Shown here in pieces: positions 42,908-51,637 of a stretch of DNA of 64,000 nucleotides (positions within the stretch are counted from its first letter, which is position 1; each line of letters begins with the position of its first letter). The notes under the pieces were generated by a model that was not told where the DNA came from, made no database searches, and saw nothing but the letters and a program-made list of their open reading frames with translations. Both the position numbers and the translations under genes were made by a program. The DNA is from Hyphomicrobiales bacterium (GTDB lineage: Bacteria; Pseudomonadota; Alphaproteobacteria; Rhizobiales; Beijerinckiaceae), in contig SEEM01000006.1 in NCBI GenBank assembly GCA_004144595.1, positions 1-64,000 on the forward strand. The letters run 5' to 3'.

Positions 42908-44524
42908 ATGACGCCGTCGAGCGATCAATCGGTAGGCGAGCCCACATTGCTGCTGTCCAGCTTTGCGCACAGGCAAAGTCAGTTCTGGCTGGCCGGTTCC
43001 ATTCTGGCCGTTTCGGTTCTCGTGCCTGTCCTGATAGCCCCTTACGCAGGCCGCTCATTGACCGATGGGGTTGTCGTGTTGCCGGCTTACGCGGCAGCGG
43101 TGCTGGTGATCGAGCTGGTGACCTCGACCTTTCTTTTCGCGCTGTTCTACGTCCAGCGCTCTCGGGCAATCCTCATCCTGGCGGCCGGGTATCTGTTTTC
43201 CGGAGCGCTGGTCGCGCCATGGGTCGTGACGTTTCCTGGCGTTTTCTCATCGTTGGGGATCGAGGAAAGCATCCAGAGTGCCGCGGCCTTCGCGGCTCTG
43301 AAGCGCCTGGGTTTTCCGCTGTTCATCCTGGCCTATGCCATCCTGCCTGACATTCAGCTCGCCCGCCGCCGGGTCGCCTCCTGGATCGCGGTTGCCGTCG
43401 TATCGGTGCTCGCCGTGATAATCGTGGCCTGCTGGCTGATCCTGGGCGACTGGAGCAGCCTGCGTCTATCCAACGCCTTCATGAGGGACGCCCTCACGCC
43501 GGGGCTGCTGTGGCGCTTCATTCCAGCGCTTGCGATCGCGCTCTATCTTGCCGGGATCATCGCCCTCGCGGCCCGGCGCCGTACGATCCTCGATCTCTGG
43601 CTGGTCGTCGTGTTGGGCACGCTGCTGATCGAGATCATCCAGATCTCCTATCTGGGGGCGGGTGTGCGCATGAGCCTCGGCTGGTGGGCGGGGCGCCTTT
43701 ACGGACTGGTCTCGGCCAGCATCGTTCTCGTGGTGATGCTGGCCGAGACGATCGCGGTCTATGCCCGCCTCGCGCGCGCTACGGTCGCCGAACGGCGCGC
43801 CCGCCAGAACCGGCTGACCGCGATGGAAGCGCTGTCGGCGACGATCGCCCATGAGGTCAACCAGCCGCTGGGCAGCATGGTCACCAATGCCAATGCGGGC
43901 CTGCGCTGGCTCGCCAATCCGCAGCCCGCGCTCGATGAAGCCAGGGCTGCGATGCAGCGGATCGTCGAGGAAGGCCACCGTGCCAACAAGGTGGTCTCGG
44001 GCATCCGGACGATGTTCATGAAGGGCACGCGAGAGCGCGCCCCGCTCGACCTGAACCTTCTGATCGAACAGGTCGTGCAGCAGAGCGGCGTCGTGGCTCG
44101 GTTGGGACATGGCGCGGCAACGCTGGACCTGGATTGCCAGGCGCCTTTCGTGATCGGCAACGCCATCCAGTTGCAGCAGGTGGTGGCCAACCTGATCGAC
44201 AACGCGGTCGAGGCGATGCGAGAAGTTCCGGCCCGGCAGCGCCGGTTGCGCATCGCCACGATCGGTAGCGAGCATGGCGAGGTCGTCGTCAGCATCGAGG
44301 ATGCAGGCCCCGGCCTGGACCCCGCGACCCTGGACCGGATATTCGAGCCGTTCTTCACGACCAAGTCCGATGGGATGGGGATGGGGCTGATGTTTTGCCG
44401 ATCAGCGATCGAAGCTCACGGCGGGCGCCTCTGGACCTCGCCGAACAAGCCCAGGGGTGCCGTATTCAGCTTCTCGCTGCCGACCACCCCGCAACCTGAC
44501 CTGGCCTCGGAGGAGAGCGCGTGA
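42908..44524 (+). CDS. Membrane sensor histidine kinase with MASE4 domain
   Basis: 538 aa. The first ~270 residues form an eight-helix MASE4-type membrane sensor with little periplasmic sequence. The kinase part has His315 in ATIAHEVNQPLGSMVTNANAGLRWL (the NodV/FixL-like H box), N box NLIDNAVEAM, G1 EDAGPGL, F box FEPFFTTK and G2 GMGMGLMFCRSAIEAHGG. GAGGTAGGAAGGG lies just before the ATG. The gene overlaps the following response regulator by 4 bp (GTGA), so the two are cognate partners. Confidence 0.93.
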   Translation: MTPSSDQSVGEPTLLLSSFAHRQSQFWLAGSILAVSVLVPVLIAPYAGRSLTDGVVVLPAYAAAVLVIELVTSTFLFALFYVQRSRAILILAAGYLFSGALVAPWVVTFPGVFSSLGIEESIQSAAAFAALKRLGFPLFILAYAILPDIQLARRRVASWIAVAVVSVLAVIIVACWLILGDWSSLRLSNAFMRDALTPGLLWRFIPALAIALYLAGIIALAARRRTILDLWLVVVLGTLLIEIIQISYLGAGVRMSLGWWAGRLYGLVSASIVLVVMLAETIAVYARLARATVAERRARQNRLTAMEALSATIAHEVNQPLGSMVTNANAGLRWLANPQPALDEARAAMQRIVEEGHRANKVVSGIRTMFMKGTRERAPLDLNLLIEQVVQQSGVVARLGHGAATLDLDCQAPFVIGNAIQLQQVVANLIDNAVEAMREVPARQRRLRIATIGSEHGEVVVSIEDAGPGLDPATLDRIFEPFFTTKSDGMGMGLMFCRSAIEAHGGRLWTSPNKPRGAVFSFSLPTTPQPDLASEESA

Positions 44525-45153
44525 ATTCGGGGGCGTCCCTTGTCTTCGTGATCGACGATAATCCGGCCATGCGCGCCTCGGTCGAGAGCCTGCTGCGCTC
44601 TGTCGGCCACAGTGTCGCGGCCTTCCATTCGACGGAGGACTTCCTGGTTGCCGAGCATCATGACGGGCCGGCCTGCCTCGTCCTCGACGTCAGGCTGCCG
44701 GGCGTGAGCGGGCTTGAATTTCAACGCGAGCTCAAGCGGATCGGCCGCGGGTGTCCCATCATCTTCATCACCGGCCACGGCGACGTTCAGATGTCGGTCG
44801 CGGCCATGAAGGCCGGTGCGATCGAGTTCCTGACCAAACCGTTCCGCGATCAGGATCTGCTCGACGCCGTCCATAAAGGCCTCGCCATGGATGTCGAATT
44901 GCGAAAGCGCCTGAGGGAGATCGAGGCGCTCCGACTGCGTTTCGAGACCTTGACGCCGCGCGAACGCGAGATTCTGCCGCTGGTGGCGAGTGGCCTGATG
45001 AACAAGCAGATCGCGGCGTCTCTCCAGCTCAGCGAGATCACGGTCAAGGTTCACCGTGCCCAGGTCATGCAGAAGCTGCAGGCCGCGTCGCTGGCCGATC
45101 TCGTGCGGCTTTCGGACAAGATCGCGGAGGCCGTTACCGGCGCTGCCGGGTAG
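44521..45153 (+). CDS. FixJ-type response regulator
   Basis: 210 aa, GTG start inside the kinase stop codon. The receiver domain has Asp56 in VLDVRLPG and Lys in LTKPF. A C-terminal LuxR/GerE helix-turn-helix follows (LTPREREILPLVASGLMNKQIAASLQLSEITVKVHRAQVMQKL). This is the FixJ/NodW layout. It probably activates the hydrolase-to-porin genes downstream on the same strand, which is inferred from position. Confidence 0.93.
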   Translation: MNSGASLVFVIDDNPAMRASVESLLRSVGHSVAAFHSTEDFLVAEHHDGPACLVLDVRLPGVSGLEFQRELKRIGRGCPIIFITGHGDVQMSVAAMKAGAIEFLTKPFRDQDLLDAVHKGLAMDVELRKRLREIEALRLRFETLTPREREILPLVASGLMNKQIAASLQLSEITVKVHRAQVMQKLQAASLADLVRLSDKIAEAVTGAAG

Positions 45154-45235
45154 CCAGGCGATGCTTGCGTATAATTGCTGCCAACCTGCGACAGCCACGA
45201 TGATTGAGGCCGACGCGAGCGAAGTGGCAGGGACC

Positions 45236-45652
45236 ATGACGAAGCCAGACGGCGCACTCATCGCCATCATCGATGACGATGCGGCGGCACGGCACGCCCT
45301 CGCTAGTCTCGTTTCGGCCCTGGGCTACCAGACATTCACATGCGATAGCGCTGCCGCGTTTTTCGCGGCCGGGCAGCGGCACGAGGCGCGATGCGTGGTG
45401 GCCGACATTCGCATGCCGGGCATGAACGGGCTCGAACTATACGGCCAGCTTGCCAGATCGGCCCATGCAGTCCCCACCATCCTGATAACAGCCTATCCTG
45501 ACGAGACGACGCGGGGCTCCGCCCTGGCGCTCGGGGTCCATGGCTATCTCACCAAGCCGTTTGACCCCGAGATCCTTCTGGCCTGCCTTCGCGTGGCTTT
45601 GAAAGCGGGCCCTCCTATACCAAGGCATAGCGCGACGGACACGACCGGTTAA
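45236..45652 (+). CDS. Single-domain response regulator
   Basis: 138 aa from the ATG at 45236 (CAGGGA upstream; ATG 45200 possible). A receiver only: IAIIDDDAAARHALASLV, phospho-acceptor Asp57 in VVADIRMPGMNGLE, ILITAYPDE, and YLTKPFDPEILL. No output domain follows, just a short Pro/Thr tail. Such proteins act as phosphate sinks or intermediates. It sits 82 bp after the FixJ-type gene and probably shares the kinase. Confidence 0.85.
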   Translation: MTKPDGALIAIIDDDAAARHALASLVSALGYQTFTCDSAAAFFAAGQRHEARCVVADIRMPGMNGLELYGQLARSAHAVPTILITAYPDETTRGSALALGVHGYLTKPFDPEILLACLRVALKAGPPIPRHSATDTTG

Positions 45653-45706
45653 TTGCGCCGACCTGTGGCTGGCACCTACCCCTAGGGCTCATTCAGGAGA
45701 GCTCAG

Positions 45707-46360
45707 ATGGTTCAGGCGACGGCGACCCCAGGCAAGGGGCTTCTGGCTCCCCACGATCACACGCTGATCATGATCGACTTCCAGTCGCAGATGGCGTTCG
45801 CGACGAAGTCGATCGATGTCGTCACCTTGCGCAACAACGCGGCTCTGGTCTCGCAGGCCGCCGCGGGCTTCGGCGTTTCGACCATCCTGACGACTGTGGC
45901 CGTCAGCAGCTTTTCCGGCCCGATGTTCGAGGAGATCACCTCGGCATTTCCCGGCCAGACGCTGCTCGACCGCACCTCGATGAACACCTGGGAAGATGCG
46001 GCCGTCATCGCCCGCGTCAACGAGATCGGCAAGCCGCGCATCGTTCTGGCCGGCTTGTGGACCGGCGTCTGCATCGTCGGCCCGGCGCTGTCGGCCATCG
46101 ATCAGGGCTACGAGGTCTATGTCATCGCCGATGCCTGCGGCGACGTCTCCGACGAGGCGCATGAGCGCGCCATGCAGCGCATGATCCAGGCCGGCGCTCG
46201 CCCGATGACCTCGCTGCAATACCTCCTCGAGCTCCAGCGCGACTGGGCGCGGACCGAGACCTACGCGATGACGACCGGCATCGCCAGGAAGGTCGGTGGC
46301 GCCTACGGGCTGGGCATCACCTACGCAAAGACGATGTTCGGCGCCTCCGAAGGGCACTGA
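45707..46360 (+). CDS. Isochorismatase-family cysteine hydrolase (YcaC-like)
   Basis: 217 aa with AGGAGAG before the ATG. Catalytic triad regions: Asp in LIMIDFQSQMAF, a Lys region around NEIGKPRIVLAGL, and nucleophile Cys122 in LWTGVCIVGPAL. The overall pattern (DRTSMNTWEDAAV, CGDVSDEAHERAMQRMIQAG) follows E. coli YcaC-type hydrolases of unknown substrate. It is the first metabolic gene after the two-component system. Confidence 0.88.
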   Translation: MVQATATPGKGLLAPHDHTLIMIDFQSQMAFATKSIDVVTLRNNAALVSQAAAGFGVSTILTTVAVSSFSGPMFEEITSAFPGQTLLDRTSMNTWEDAAVIARVNEIGKPRIVLAGLWTGVCIVGPALSAIDQGYEVYVIADACGDVSDEAHERAMQRMIQAGARPMTSLQYLLELQRDWARTETYAMTTGIARKVGGAYGLGITYAKTMFGASEGH

Positions 46361-46426
46361 TCGGCCCATCGCAGTCCCCCCCGGCTTGACCGGCTCCAGA
46401 CGCCTCGAACTCAGCGGATGCCCAGA

Positions 46427-47263
46427 ATGCCCACGATCACCACTCAGGACGGCGTCGCCATTTTCTTCAAGGACTGGGGTCCGAAAGACGCGCAGCCCAT
46501 CATGTTCCACCACGGCTGGCCTCTTTCGGCCGACGACTGGGACGCGCAGATGCTGTTCTTTATCCAGCATGGCTATCGCGTCGTCGCCCATGACCGGCGC
46601 GGCCATGGGCGCTCGGCCCAGGTCAGCGACGGCCATGACATGGATCACTATGCGGCCGATGCCTTCGCCGTCGTCGAACATCTCGATCTCAGGAACGCGG
46701 TCCATATCGGTCATTCGACCGGTGGTGGCGAAGTGGCCCGCTACGTCGCAAAACACGGGCAGCCTGCCGGTCGCGTCGCCAAGGCGGTTCTGGTCAGCGC
46801 CGTGCCGCCCCTGATGCTCAAGACCTCCGCGAACGCGGACGGCGTGCCGCTCGAAGTCTTCGACGGCTTTCGCAAGGGCACGGCCGAAATGCGCGCACAG
46901 CTGTTTGAGGATGTCGCCGCCGGTCCGTTCTACGGCTTCAATCGCGACGGTGCGAAGGTCTCGCAGGGCGTGATCCAGAACTGGTGGCGGCAGGGCATGA
47001 TGGGCAGCGCCAAGGCCCATTACGACGGCATAAAGGCCTTTTCCGAAACCGACCAGAGCGAGGACCTGAAGGCGATCACTGTACCGACGCTCGTCCTGCA
47101 TGGCGACGACGACCAGGTCGTGCCGATCGCGAACGCTGCGCTGAAGTCGATCAAGCTGCTCAAGAACGGCACGCTCAAGGTCTATCCGGGCTATCCGCAC
47201 GGCATGCTCACCACCCATGCCGACGTAATCAACCCCGACCTGCTTGCCTTCATCAAGGCTTGA
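46427..47263 (+). CDS. Alpha/beta hydrolase (non-heme chloroperoxidase/esterase type)
   Basis: 278 aa from the ATG at 46427; an ATG at 46418 is equally possible. The start [16 protein letters not shown] and [16 protein letters not shown] are typical of cofactor-free haloperoxidase/arylesterase enzymes. Catalytic Ser97 is in [14 protein letters not shown], Asp in [11 protein letters not shown] and His in [11 protein letters not shown]. These enzymes hydrolyse esters or lactones and can perhydrolyse acids. Confidence 0.9.
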   Translation: MPTITTQDGVAIFFKDWGPKDAQPIMFHHGWPLSADDWDAQMLFFIQHGYRVVAHDRRGHGRSAQVSDGHDMDHYAADAFAVVEHLDLRNAVHIGHSTGGGEVARYVAKHGQPAGRVAKAVLVSAVPPLMLKTSANADGVPLEVFDGFRKGTAEMRAQLFEDVAAGPFYGFNRDGAKVSQGVIQNWWRQGMMGSAKAHYDGIKAFSETDQSEDLKAITVPTLVLHGDDDQVVPIANAALKSIKLLKNGTLKVYPGYPHGMLTTHADVINPDLLAFIKA

Positions 47264-47323
47264 GCCGTCGTGAGGCTGCGATATCGGCAGCCTCACCCAT
47301 GCCGACTGCACTGGGATGCCGCG

Positions 47324-47602
47324 ATGAAACCCTATCTGCTCGCGCTGGGCGCTGGCCTGGTCGTCGGCGTCGTCTACAGCCTGCTCAACGTGCGCTCCCC
47401 GGCGCCGCCCGTGATCGCGCTGATCGGTCTTCTGGGAATTCTCGCGGGTGAGCAGATCGTCCCGATCGCCAAGCGCGTCATCGCGGGGGAGGGGCTCAGC
47501 CTCGGCTGGCTCAAAAGCGAATGCGGCGAGCACCTGTTCGGCGCCCTGCCGGCACGGGATCGCAAGGAGACCGACGCCGGACCCGGCCGGAGGCTTTCAT
47601 GA
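47324..47602 (+). CDS. XapX-domain membrane protein
   Basis: 92 aa from the ATG at 47324. The XapX domain (DUF1427) is the two-helix segment KPYLLALGAGLVVGVVYSLLNVRSPAPPVIALIGLLGILAGEQ; a hydrophilic tail follows. Small inner-membrane protein of unknown role, often found next to amidohydrolases and hydrolases of this kind. Overlaps the next gene by 4 bp (ATGA). Confidence 0.88.
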   Translation: MKPYLLALGAGLVVGVVYSLLNVRSPAPPVIALIGLLGILAGEQIVPIAKRVIAGEGLSLGWLKSECGEHLFGALPARDRKETDAGPGRRLS

Positions 47603-49572
47603 CGAACCCGACACGGCGTGACGCGGCGCTCGGGGGCGCGGCCGGCGCGCTCGCCACTTTGATCGGTGGCACGCCATCAGCCCAGACCTCAGGCTCGGGA
47701 GCCCGCGCGATGATCGCAGACCTCATCCTCGTCAATGGCCGCTTCACCACGCTGGACCGAAGCAATCCCAACCCGGAAGCTGTGGCCATCGCGGATGGGC
47801 GCTTCCTCGGCATTGGGACGCGGGCCGAGATGCAGGCGCTCGCCGGTGCTTCGACGAAGATCATCGACCTCGGCGGCCGCCGCGTCGTGCCCGGGCTGAT
47901 CGACAGTCACATGCACATCATCCGCGGCGGGCTGAACTACAATATGGAGCTCCGCTGGGACGGCGTGCGCTCGCTCGGCCGGGCGATGGAAATGCTGCGC
48001 GCGCAGGTGGCCGTGACGCCGCCGCCGCAATGGGTCCGCGTCGTCGGCGGCTTCACCGAGCATCAGTTCGCCGAAAAGCGCCTGCCGACCTTGGACGAGA
48101 TCAACGCGATCGCACCGGAGACGCCGGTCTTCATCCTGCATCTTTACGATCGCGCCTTGCTGAACGGGGCGGCGCTGCGGGCGGCGGGTTACACGAAGGA
48201 CACACCCAATCCGCCCGGCGGCGAGATCATCAAGGACCCGGACGGCAATCCCACCGGGCTGCTGCTGGCCAAGCCCAACGCAACAATCCTCTATGCGACG
48301 CTGGCGAAGGGTCCGAAGCTGCCCCCCGAATACCAGCTCAACTCGACGCGCCACTTCATGCGCGAGATGAACCGCCTTGGCGTCACCTCGATCATCGATG
48401 CCGGCGGCGGCTACCAGAACTATCCCGACGACTACGCCATCATCGAGAAGCTGCATGCCGATGGCGAACTGACGCTGCGGCTCGCCTACAACCTGTTCAC
48501 GCAAAAGCCGAAGGACGAGCTCGCCGATTTCGCCGGCTGGGCCAAGCAGGTCAAGCCGGGGCAGGGCGACGATCTCTACCGCCACAACGGCGCCGGCGAG
48601 ATGCTGGTCTATTCCGCCGCCGACTTCGAGGACTTCAAGGTCGAGCGGCCGGAGATGCCGCCTTCCATGGAGGCCGAGCTCGAGCCGGTGGTGCGGCTGC
48701 TCGCGGAGCAGCGCTGGCCCTGGCGCCTGCACGCCACCTATGACGAGACGATCACCCGCGCGCTGGACGTCTTCGACAAGGTCAACCGCGATGTGCCGCT
48801 CGAAGGCCTGCACTGGTTCTTCGACCATTGCGAAACCATCAGCGACCGTAATATCGACCGCATCGCCGCGCTCGGCGGCGGCATTGCCGTGCAGCACCGC
48901 ATGGCGTTCCAGGGCGAGGATTTCGTCGAACGTTACGGCGCCAAGGCGGCCGAGCGCAGCCCTCCGGTCGCTCGTATGCTGGAGGCCGGCGTCAAGGTGG
49001 GCGCTGGCACCGACGCCACCCGCGTCGCAAGCTACAATCCCTGGGTTTCGCTGGCCTGGCTCGTCACCGGCAAGACCCTGGGCGGGCTGAAGCTCTACCC
49101 CCAGCGAAACCTGCTCGACCGCGAGAGCGCGCTGCGCCTCTGGACGGAAGCCAATACCTGGTTCTCGACCGAGGAAGGCAAGAAGGGTCAGCTCAAGACT
49201 GGCCAACTCGCCGATCTCGTCGTGCTCGACCGCGACTACATGAGCGTGCCCGAGGACGAGATCCAGGACATCGAGAGCGTGCTGACGCTGCTCGGCGGCA
49301 AGGTCGTGTTCGGCGCGGGCGATTTCTCAGCCCTGAGCCCGCCTTTGCCCCCGGCCATGCCCGATTGGTCGCCTGTTCGCACCTTCGGCGGCTATCAGCA
49401 GCGTGCCGCGATCAAGGACGACCGCAGATACGCGCTGATGGCGGGCTGCGGTTGCGACAGCGCCTGCGGTGTCCATGGCCACGGCCATGCGGCGGCGCTT
49501 GGCACACAGGCGCCCGCCCGCGACGAGGCGGCGTTCTGGGGCGCGCTGGGCTGCTCCTGCTGGGCATTCTGA
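47599..49572 (+). CDS. Exported YtcJ-type amidohydrolase with Cys/His-rich tail
   Basis: 657 aa. The N-terminus (NPTRRDAALGGAAGALATLIGGTPSAQ) is a Tat-type signal. The amidohydrolase_3 fold follows: LILVNGRFTTLD, metal-binding HMH in GLIDSHMHIIRGG, LHATYDETI, HWFFDHCETIS and the late Asp in VGAGTDATRVASYNPW. A conserved-looking tail has GCGCDSACGVHGHGHA and ends GCSCWAF, which could bind metal; it is outside the catalytic barrel. The substrate is unknown. The stop is 2 bp before the next start. Confidence 0.9.
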   Translation: MTNPTRRDAALGGAAGALATLIGGTPSAQTSGSGARAMIADLILVNGRFTTLDRSNPNPEAVAIADGRFLGIGTRAEMQALAGASTKIIDLGGRRVVPGLIDSHMHIIRGGLNYNMELRWDGVRSLGRAMEMLRAQVAVTPPPQWVRVVGGFTEHQFAEKRLPTLDEINAIAPETPVFILHLYDRALLNGAALRAAGYTKDTPNPPGGEIIKDPDGNPTGLLLAKPNATILYATLAKGPKLPPEYQLNSTRHFMREMNRLGVTSIIDAGGGYQNYPDDYAIIEKLHADGELTLRLAYNLFTQKPKDELADFAGWAKQVKPGQGDDLYRHNGAGEMLVYSAADFEDFKVERPEMPPSMEAELEPVVRLLAEQRWPWRLHATYDETITRALDVFDKVNRDVPLEGLHWFFDHCETISDRNIDRIAALGGGIAVQHRMAFQGEDFVERYGAKAAERSPPVARMLEAGVKVGAGTDATRVASYNPWVSLAWLVTGKTLGGLKLYPQRNLLDRESALRLWTEANTWFSTEEGKKGQLKTGQLADLVVLDRDYMSVPEDEIQDIESVLTLLGGKVVFGAGDFSALSPPLPPAMPDWSPVRTFGGYQQRAAIKDDRRYALMAGCGCDSACGVHGHGHAAALGTQAPARDEAAFWGALGCSCWAF

Positions 49573-49574
49573 TC

Positions 49575-50015
49575 GTGGCAAACAATCCTTCCGCGGTTAC
49601 GCGTTTTGCCGCCCGCTTCGCGACGCCCGCTGTCCGCTGGCTTGCCTTGCTGGGCCTGTGCGCCGCCTATCTGCAAGGGGGTTTCAACAAGGCGACCGAT
49701 TTTCCCGGCGCCATCGCCGAGATGCAGCATTTCGGCCTGTCGCCGGAACGGCCGTTTGCGCTTGCAGTGATCGCGCTCGAACTCGTCGCCTCGGTGATGA
49801 TCCTCACTGGCATCGGCCGGTGGCTCGGCGCGCTCGCGCTCGCGGCCTTCACGCTGATGGCGACCGTCTTGGCGCTGCGCTTCTGGGAGATGGCGCCGCC
49901 GGCCCGCTTCATGGCGGCCAACAGCTTTTTCGAGCATCTCGGCCTCGTCGGCGGCTTCCTGCTCGTGGCCTGGCACGATCTGCACGAGCGCGCTGCGACG
50001 GGCCGGCCCGCATGA
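49575..50015 (+). CDS. DoxX-family membrane protein
   Basis: 146 aa, GTG start. Four membrane helices in the DoxX pattern: VRWLALLGLCAAYLQGGFNKATDFPGAIAEMQHFGL, then ALAVIALELVASVMILTG and LGLVGGFLLVAWHD. Family members are linked to redox or thiol stress and to electron transfer, but the chemistry is not established. Overlaps the MFS gene by 4 bp (ATGA). Confidence 0.87.
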   Translation: MANNPSAVTRFAARFATPAVRWLALLGLCAAYLQGGFNKATDFPGAIAEMQHFGLSPERPFALAVIALELVASVMILTGIGRWLGALALAAFTLMATVLALRFWEMAPPARFMAANSFFEHLGLVGGFLLVAWHDLHERAATGRPA

Positions 50016-51637
50016 GCGATGCTATGCCCAAGGCGGCCGCCGAGGCGGGTGCGTTTTCGCCCCTCAAACAGCCTGTATTTGCAGTGCTGTGGGCCGCAAC
50101 CGTGCTGGGCAACACCGGCAGTTTCATGCGCGATGTCGCCAGTTCCTGGCTGGTGACGGATCTCTCCGCTTCGCCGGCTGCGATCTCGATGGTTCAGGCC
50201 GCCGGCACGCTGCCGATCTTCCTGCTGGCCATCCCGGCCGGCGTGCTCTCGGACATTCTGGACCGCCGCAAATTCCTGATCGCGATCCAGCTTCTGCTGG
50301 CCGCCGTCAGCATCAGCCTGATGGTGCTGTCGCATCTGGGGCTGCTGACAATCAGTTCTATCGTCGCCCTGACATTCGTCGGCGGCATCGGCGCTGCCCT
50401 GATGGGCCCGACCTGGCAGGCGATCGTGCCCGAGCTGGTGCCCCGCTCGGACGTGAAGAATGCCGTCGCGCTGAACTCGCTCGGCATCAACATCGCACGC
50501 TCGATCGGCCCCGCCGCGGGCGGCCTGCTCCTGGCTGCGTTCGGAGCTGCCGTCACCTATGGCGCCGACGTTCTCAGCTACGTCTTCGTGATCGCTGCAT
50601 TGATCTGGTGGCCCCGCGCGCAGGGCGCCGACGACGCCCTGTCGGAGCGTTTCGCGGGCGCCTTCCGTGCCGGGCTGCGCTACACCAGGGCGAGCCGCGA
50701 ATTGCATGTGGTGCTGCTGCGGACGGCTGTCTTCTTCGCCTGCGCCAGTGCGGTCTGGGCACTTCTGCCGCTGGTCGGCCGTGCCTTGCTCGACGGGGAT
50801 GCCCGTTTCTACGGCATCATGCTCGGCTGCGTCGGGGCGGGCGCGATCGGCGGCGCGCTGGTGCTGCCCGGCCTGCGCAAGCGGATGGACGCCGACCAGT
50901 TGCTGCTGGGTGTCGCGATCGTGACCGCGCTCGTCATGGCGGCGCTCGCGCTCGCTCCGCCGAAGCCCGTGGCGCTGGCCGTCCTTCTGCTGCTCGGTGC
51001 AGCCTGGATCGTTGCGCTGACGACGCTGAACGGCGCGGCTCAGGCGATCCTGCCGAATTGGGTCCGCGGGCGGGCCCTGGCAGTCTACCTCACCGTGTTC
51101 AACGGCGCGATGACGGCCGGCAGCCTGGGCTGGGGCCTCGTCGCGCAGGAGATCGGCGTGCCGGCCACGCTGATCGCGGGCGCCGGCTGCCTTCTGGTCG
51201 CGGCCGTCGTGTTTCACCGCGTCAAGCTGCCCAGGGGCGAGGCCGACCTCGTCGCCTCCAACCACTGGCCGGAGCCGCTGACGGCGGAGCCCGTGGACCA
51301 TGATCGCGGCCCGGTCCTGATCCTGATCGAATACCGCGTCGCCAGAACGGACCGGCCCGCTTTTCTCGCTGCGCTGAACCGGCTCTCGGCGGAGCGCCGC
51401 CGCGACGGCGCCTATGGCTGGGGCGTCACCGAGGACGCAGCCGACCCCGAGGGCATCGTCGAGTGGTTCATGGTCGAGTCCTGGGCCGAACATCTGCGCC
51501 AGCACAAGCGCGTTTCGAAGGCCGACGCCGACCTGCAGCACGATACGATCCGGTTCCATATCGGTCCCGAGAGGCCGGTCGTGCGTCACTTCCTGACGAT
51601 CGATCCGAAAGCGCCGACGCCGGGCCAGACGGCGTGA
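50012..51637 (+). CDS. MFS transporter (EntS-like) with C-terminal ABM-type domain
   Basis: 541 aa. About residues 15-410 form a 12-helix MFS_3 carrier (LKQPVFAVLWAATVLGNTGSFMRDVASSWLVTDLSASP, SDILDRRKFLI, and GPTWQAIVPELVPRSDVKNAVALNSLGINIARSIGPAAGG). From about 430 on, a soluble monooxygenase-like ferredoxin fold follows (VLILIEYRVARTDRPAFLAALNRLS ... IVEWFMVESWAEHLRQHKRVS). This two-part layout is known in the family; the ABM-like part may act on the transported compound. Overlaps the porin gene by 4 bp. Confidence 0.9.
   Translation: MSDAMPKAAAEAGAFSPLKQPVFAVLWAATVLGNTGSFMRDVASSWLVTDLSASPAAISMVQAAGTLPIFLLAIPAGVLSDILDRRKFLIAIQLLLAAVSISLMVLSHLGLLTISSIVALTFVGGIGAALMGPTWQAIVPELVPRSDVKNAVALNSLGINIARSIGPAAGGLLLAAFGAAVTYGADVLSYVFVIAALIWWPRAQGADDALSERFAGAFRAGLRYTRASRELHVVLLRTAVFFACASAVWALLPLVGRALLDGDARFYGIMLGCVGAGAIGGALVLPGLRKRMDADQLLLGVAIVTALVMAALALAPPKPVALAVLLLLGAAWIVALTTLNGAAQAILPNWVRGRALAVYLTVFNGAMTAGSLGWGLVAQEIGVPATLIAGAGCLLVAAVVFHRVKLPRGEADLVASNHWPEPLTAEPVDHDRGPVLILIEYRVARTDRPAFLAALNRLSAERRRDGAYGWGVTEDAADPEGIVEWFMVESWAEHLRQHKRVSKADADLQHDTIRFHIGPERPVVRHFLTIDPKAPTPGQTA

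Noticed and set aside
45689-47533. 614-codon minus-strand open frame
   Set aside because: Covers the isochorismatase and alpha/beta hydrolase genes, both with intact catalytic residues on the other strand.
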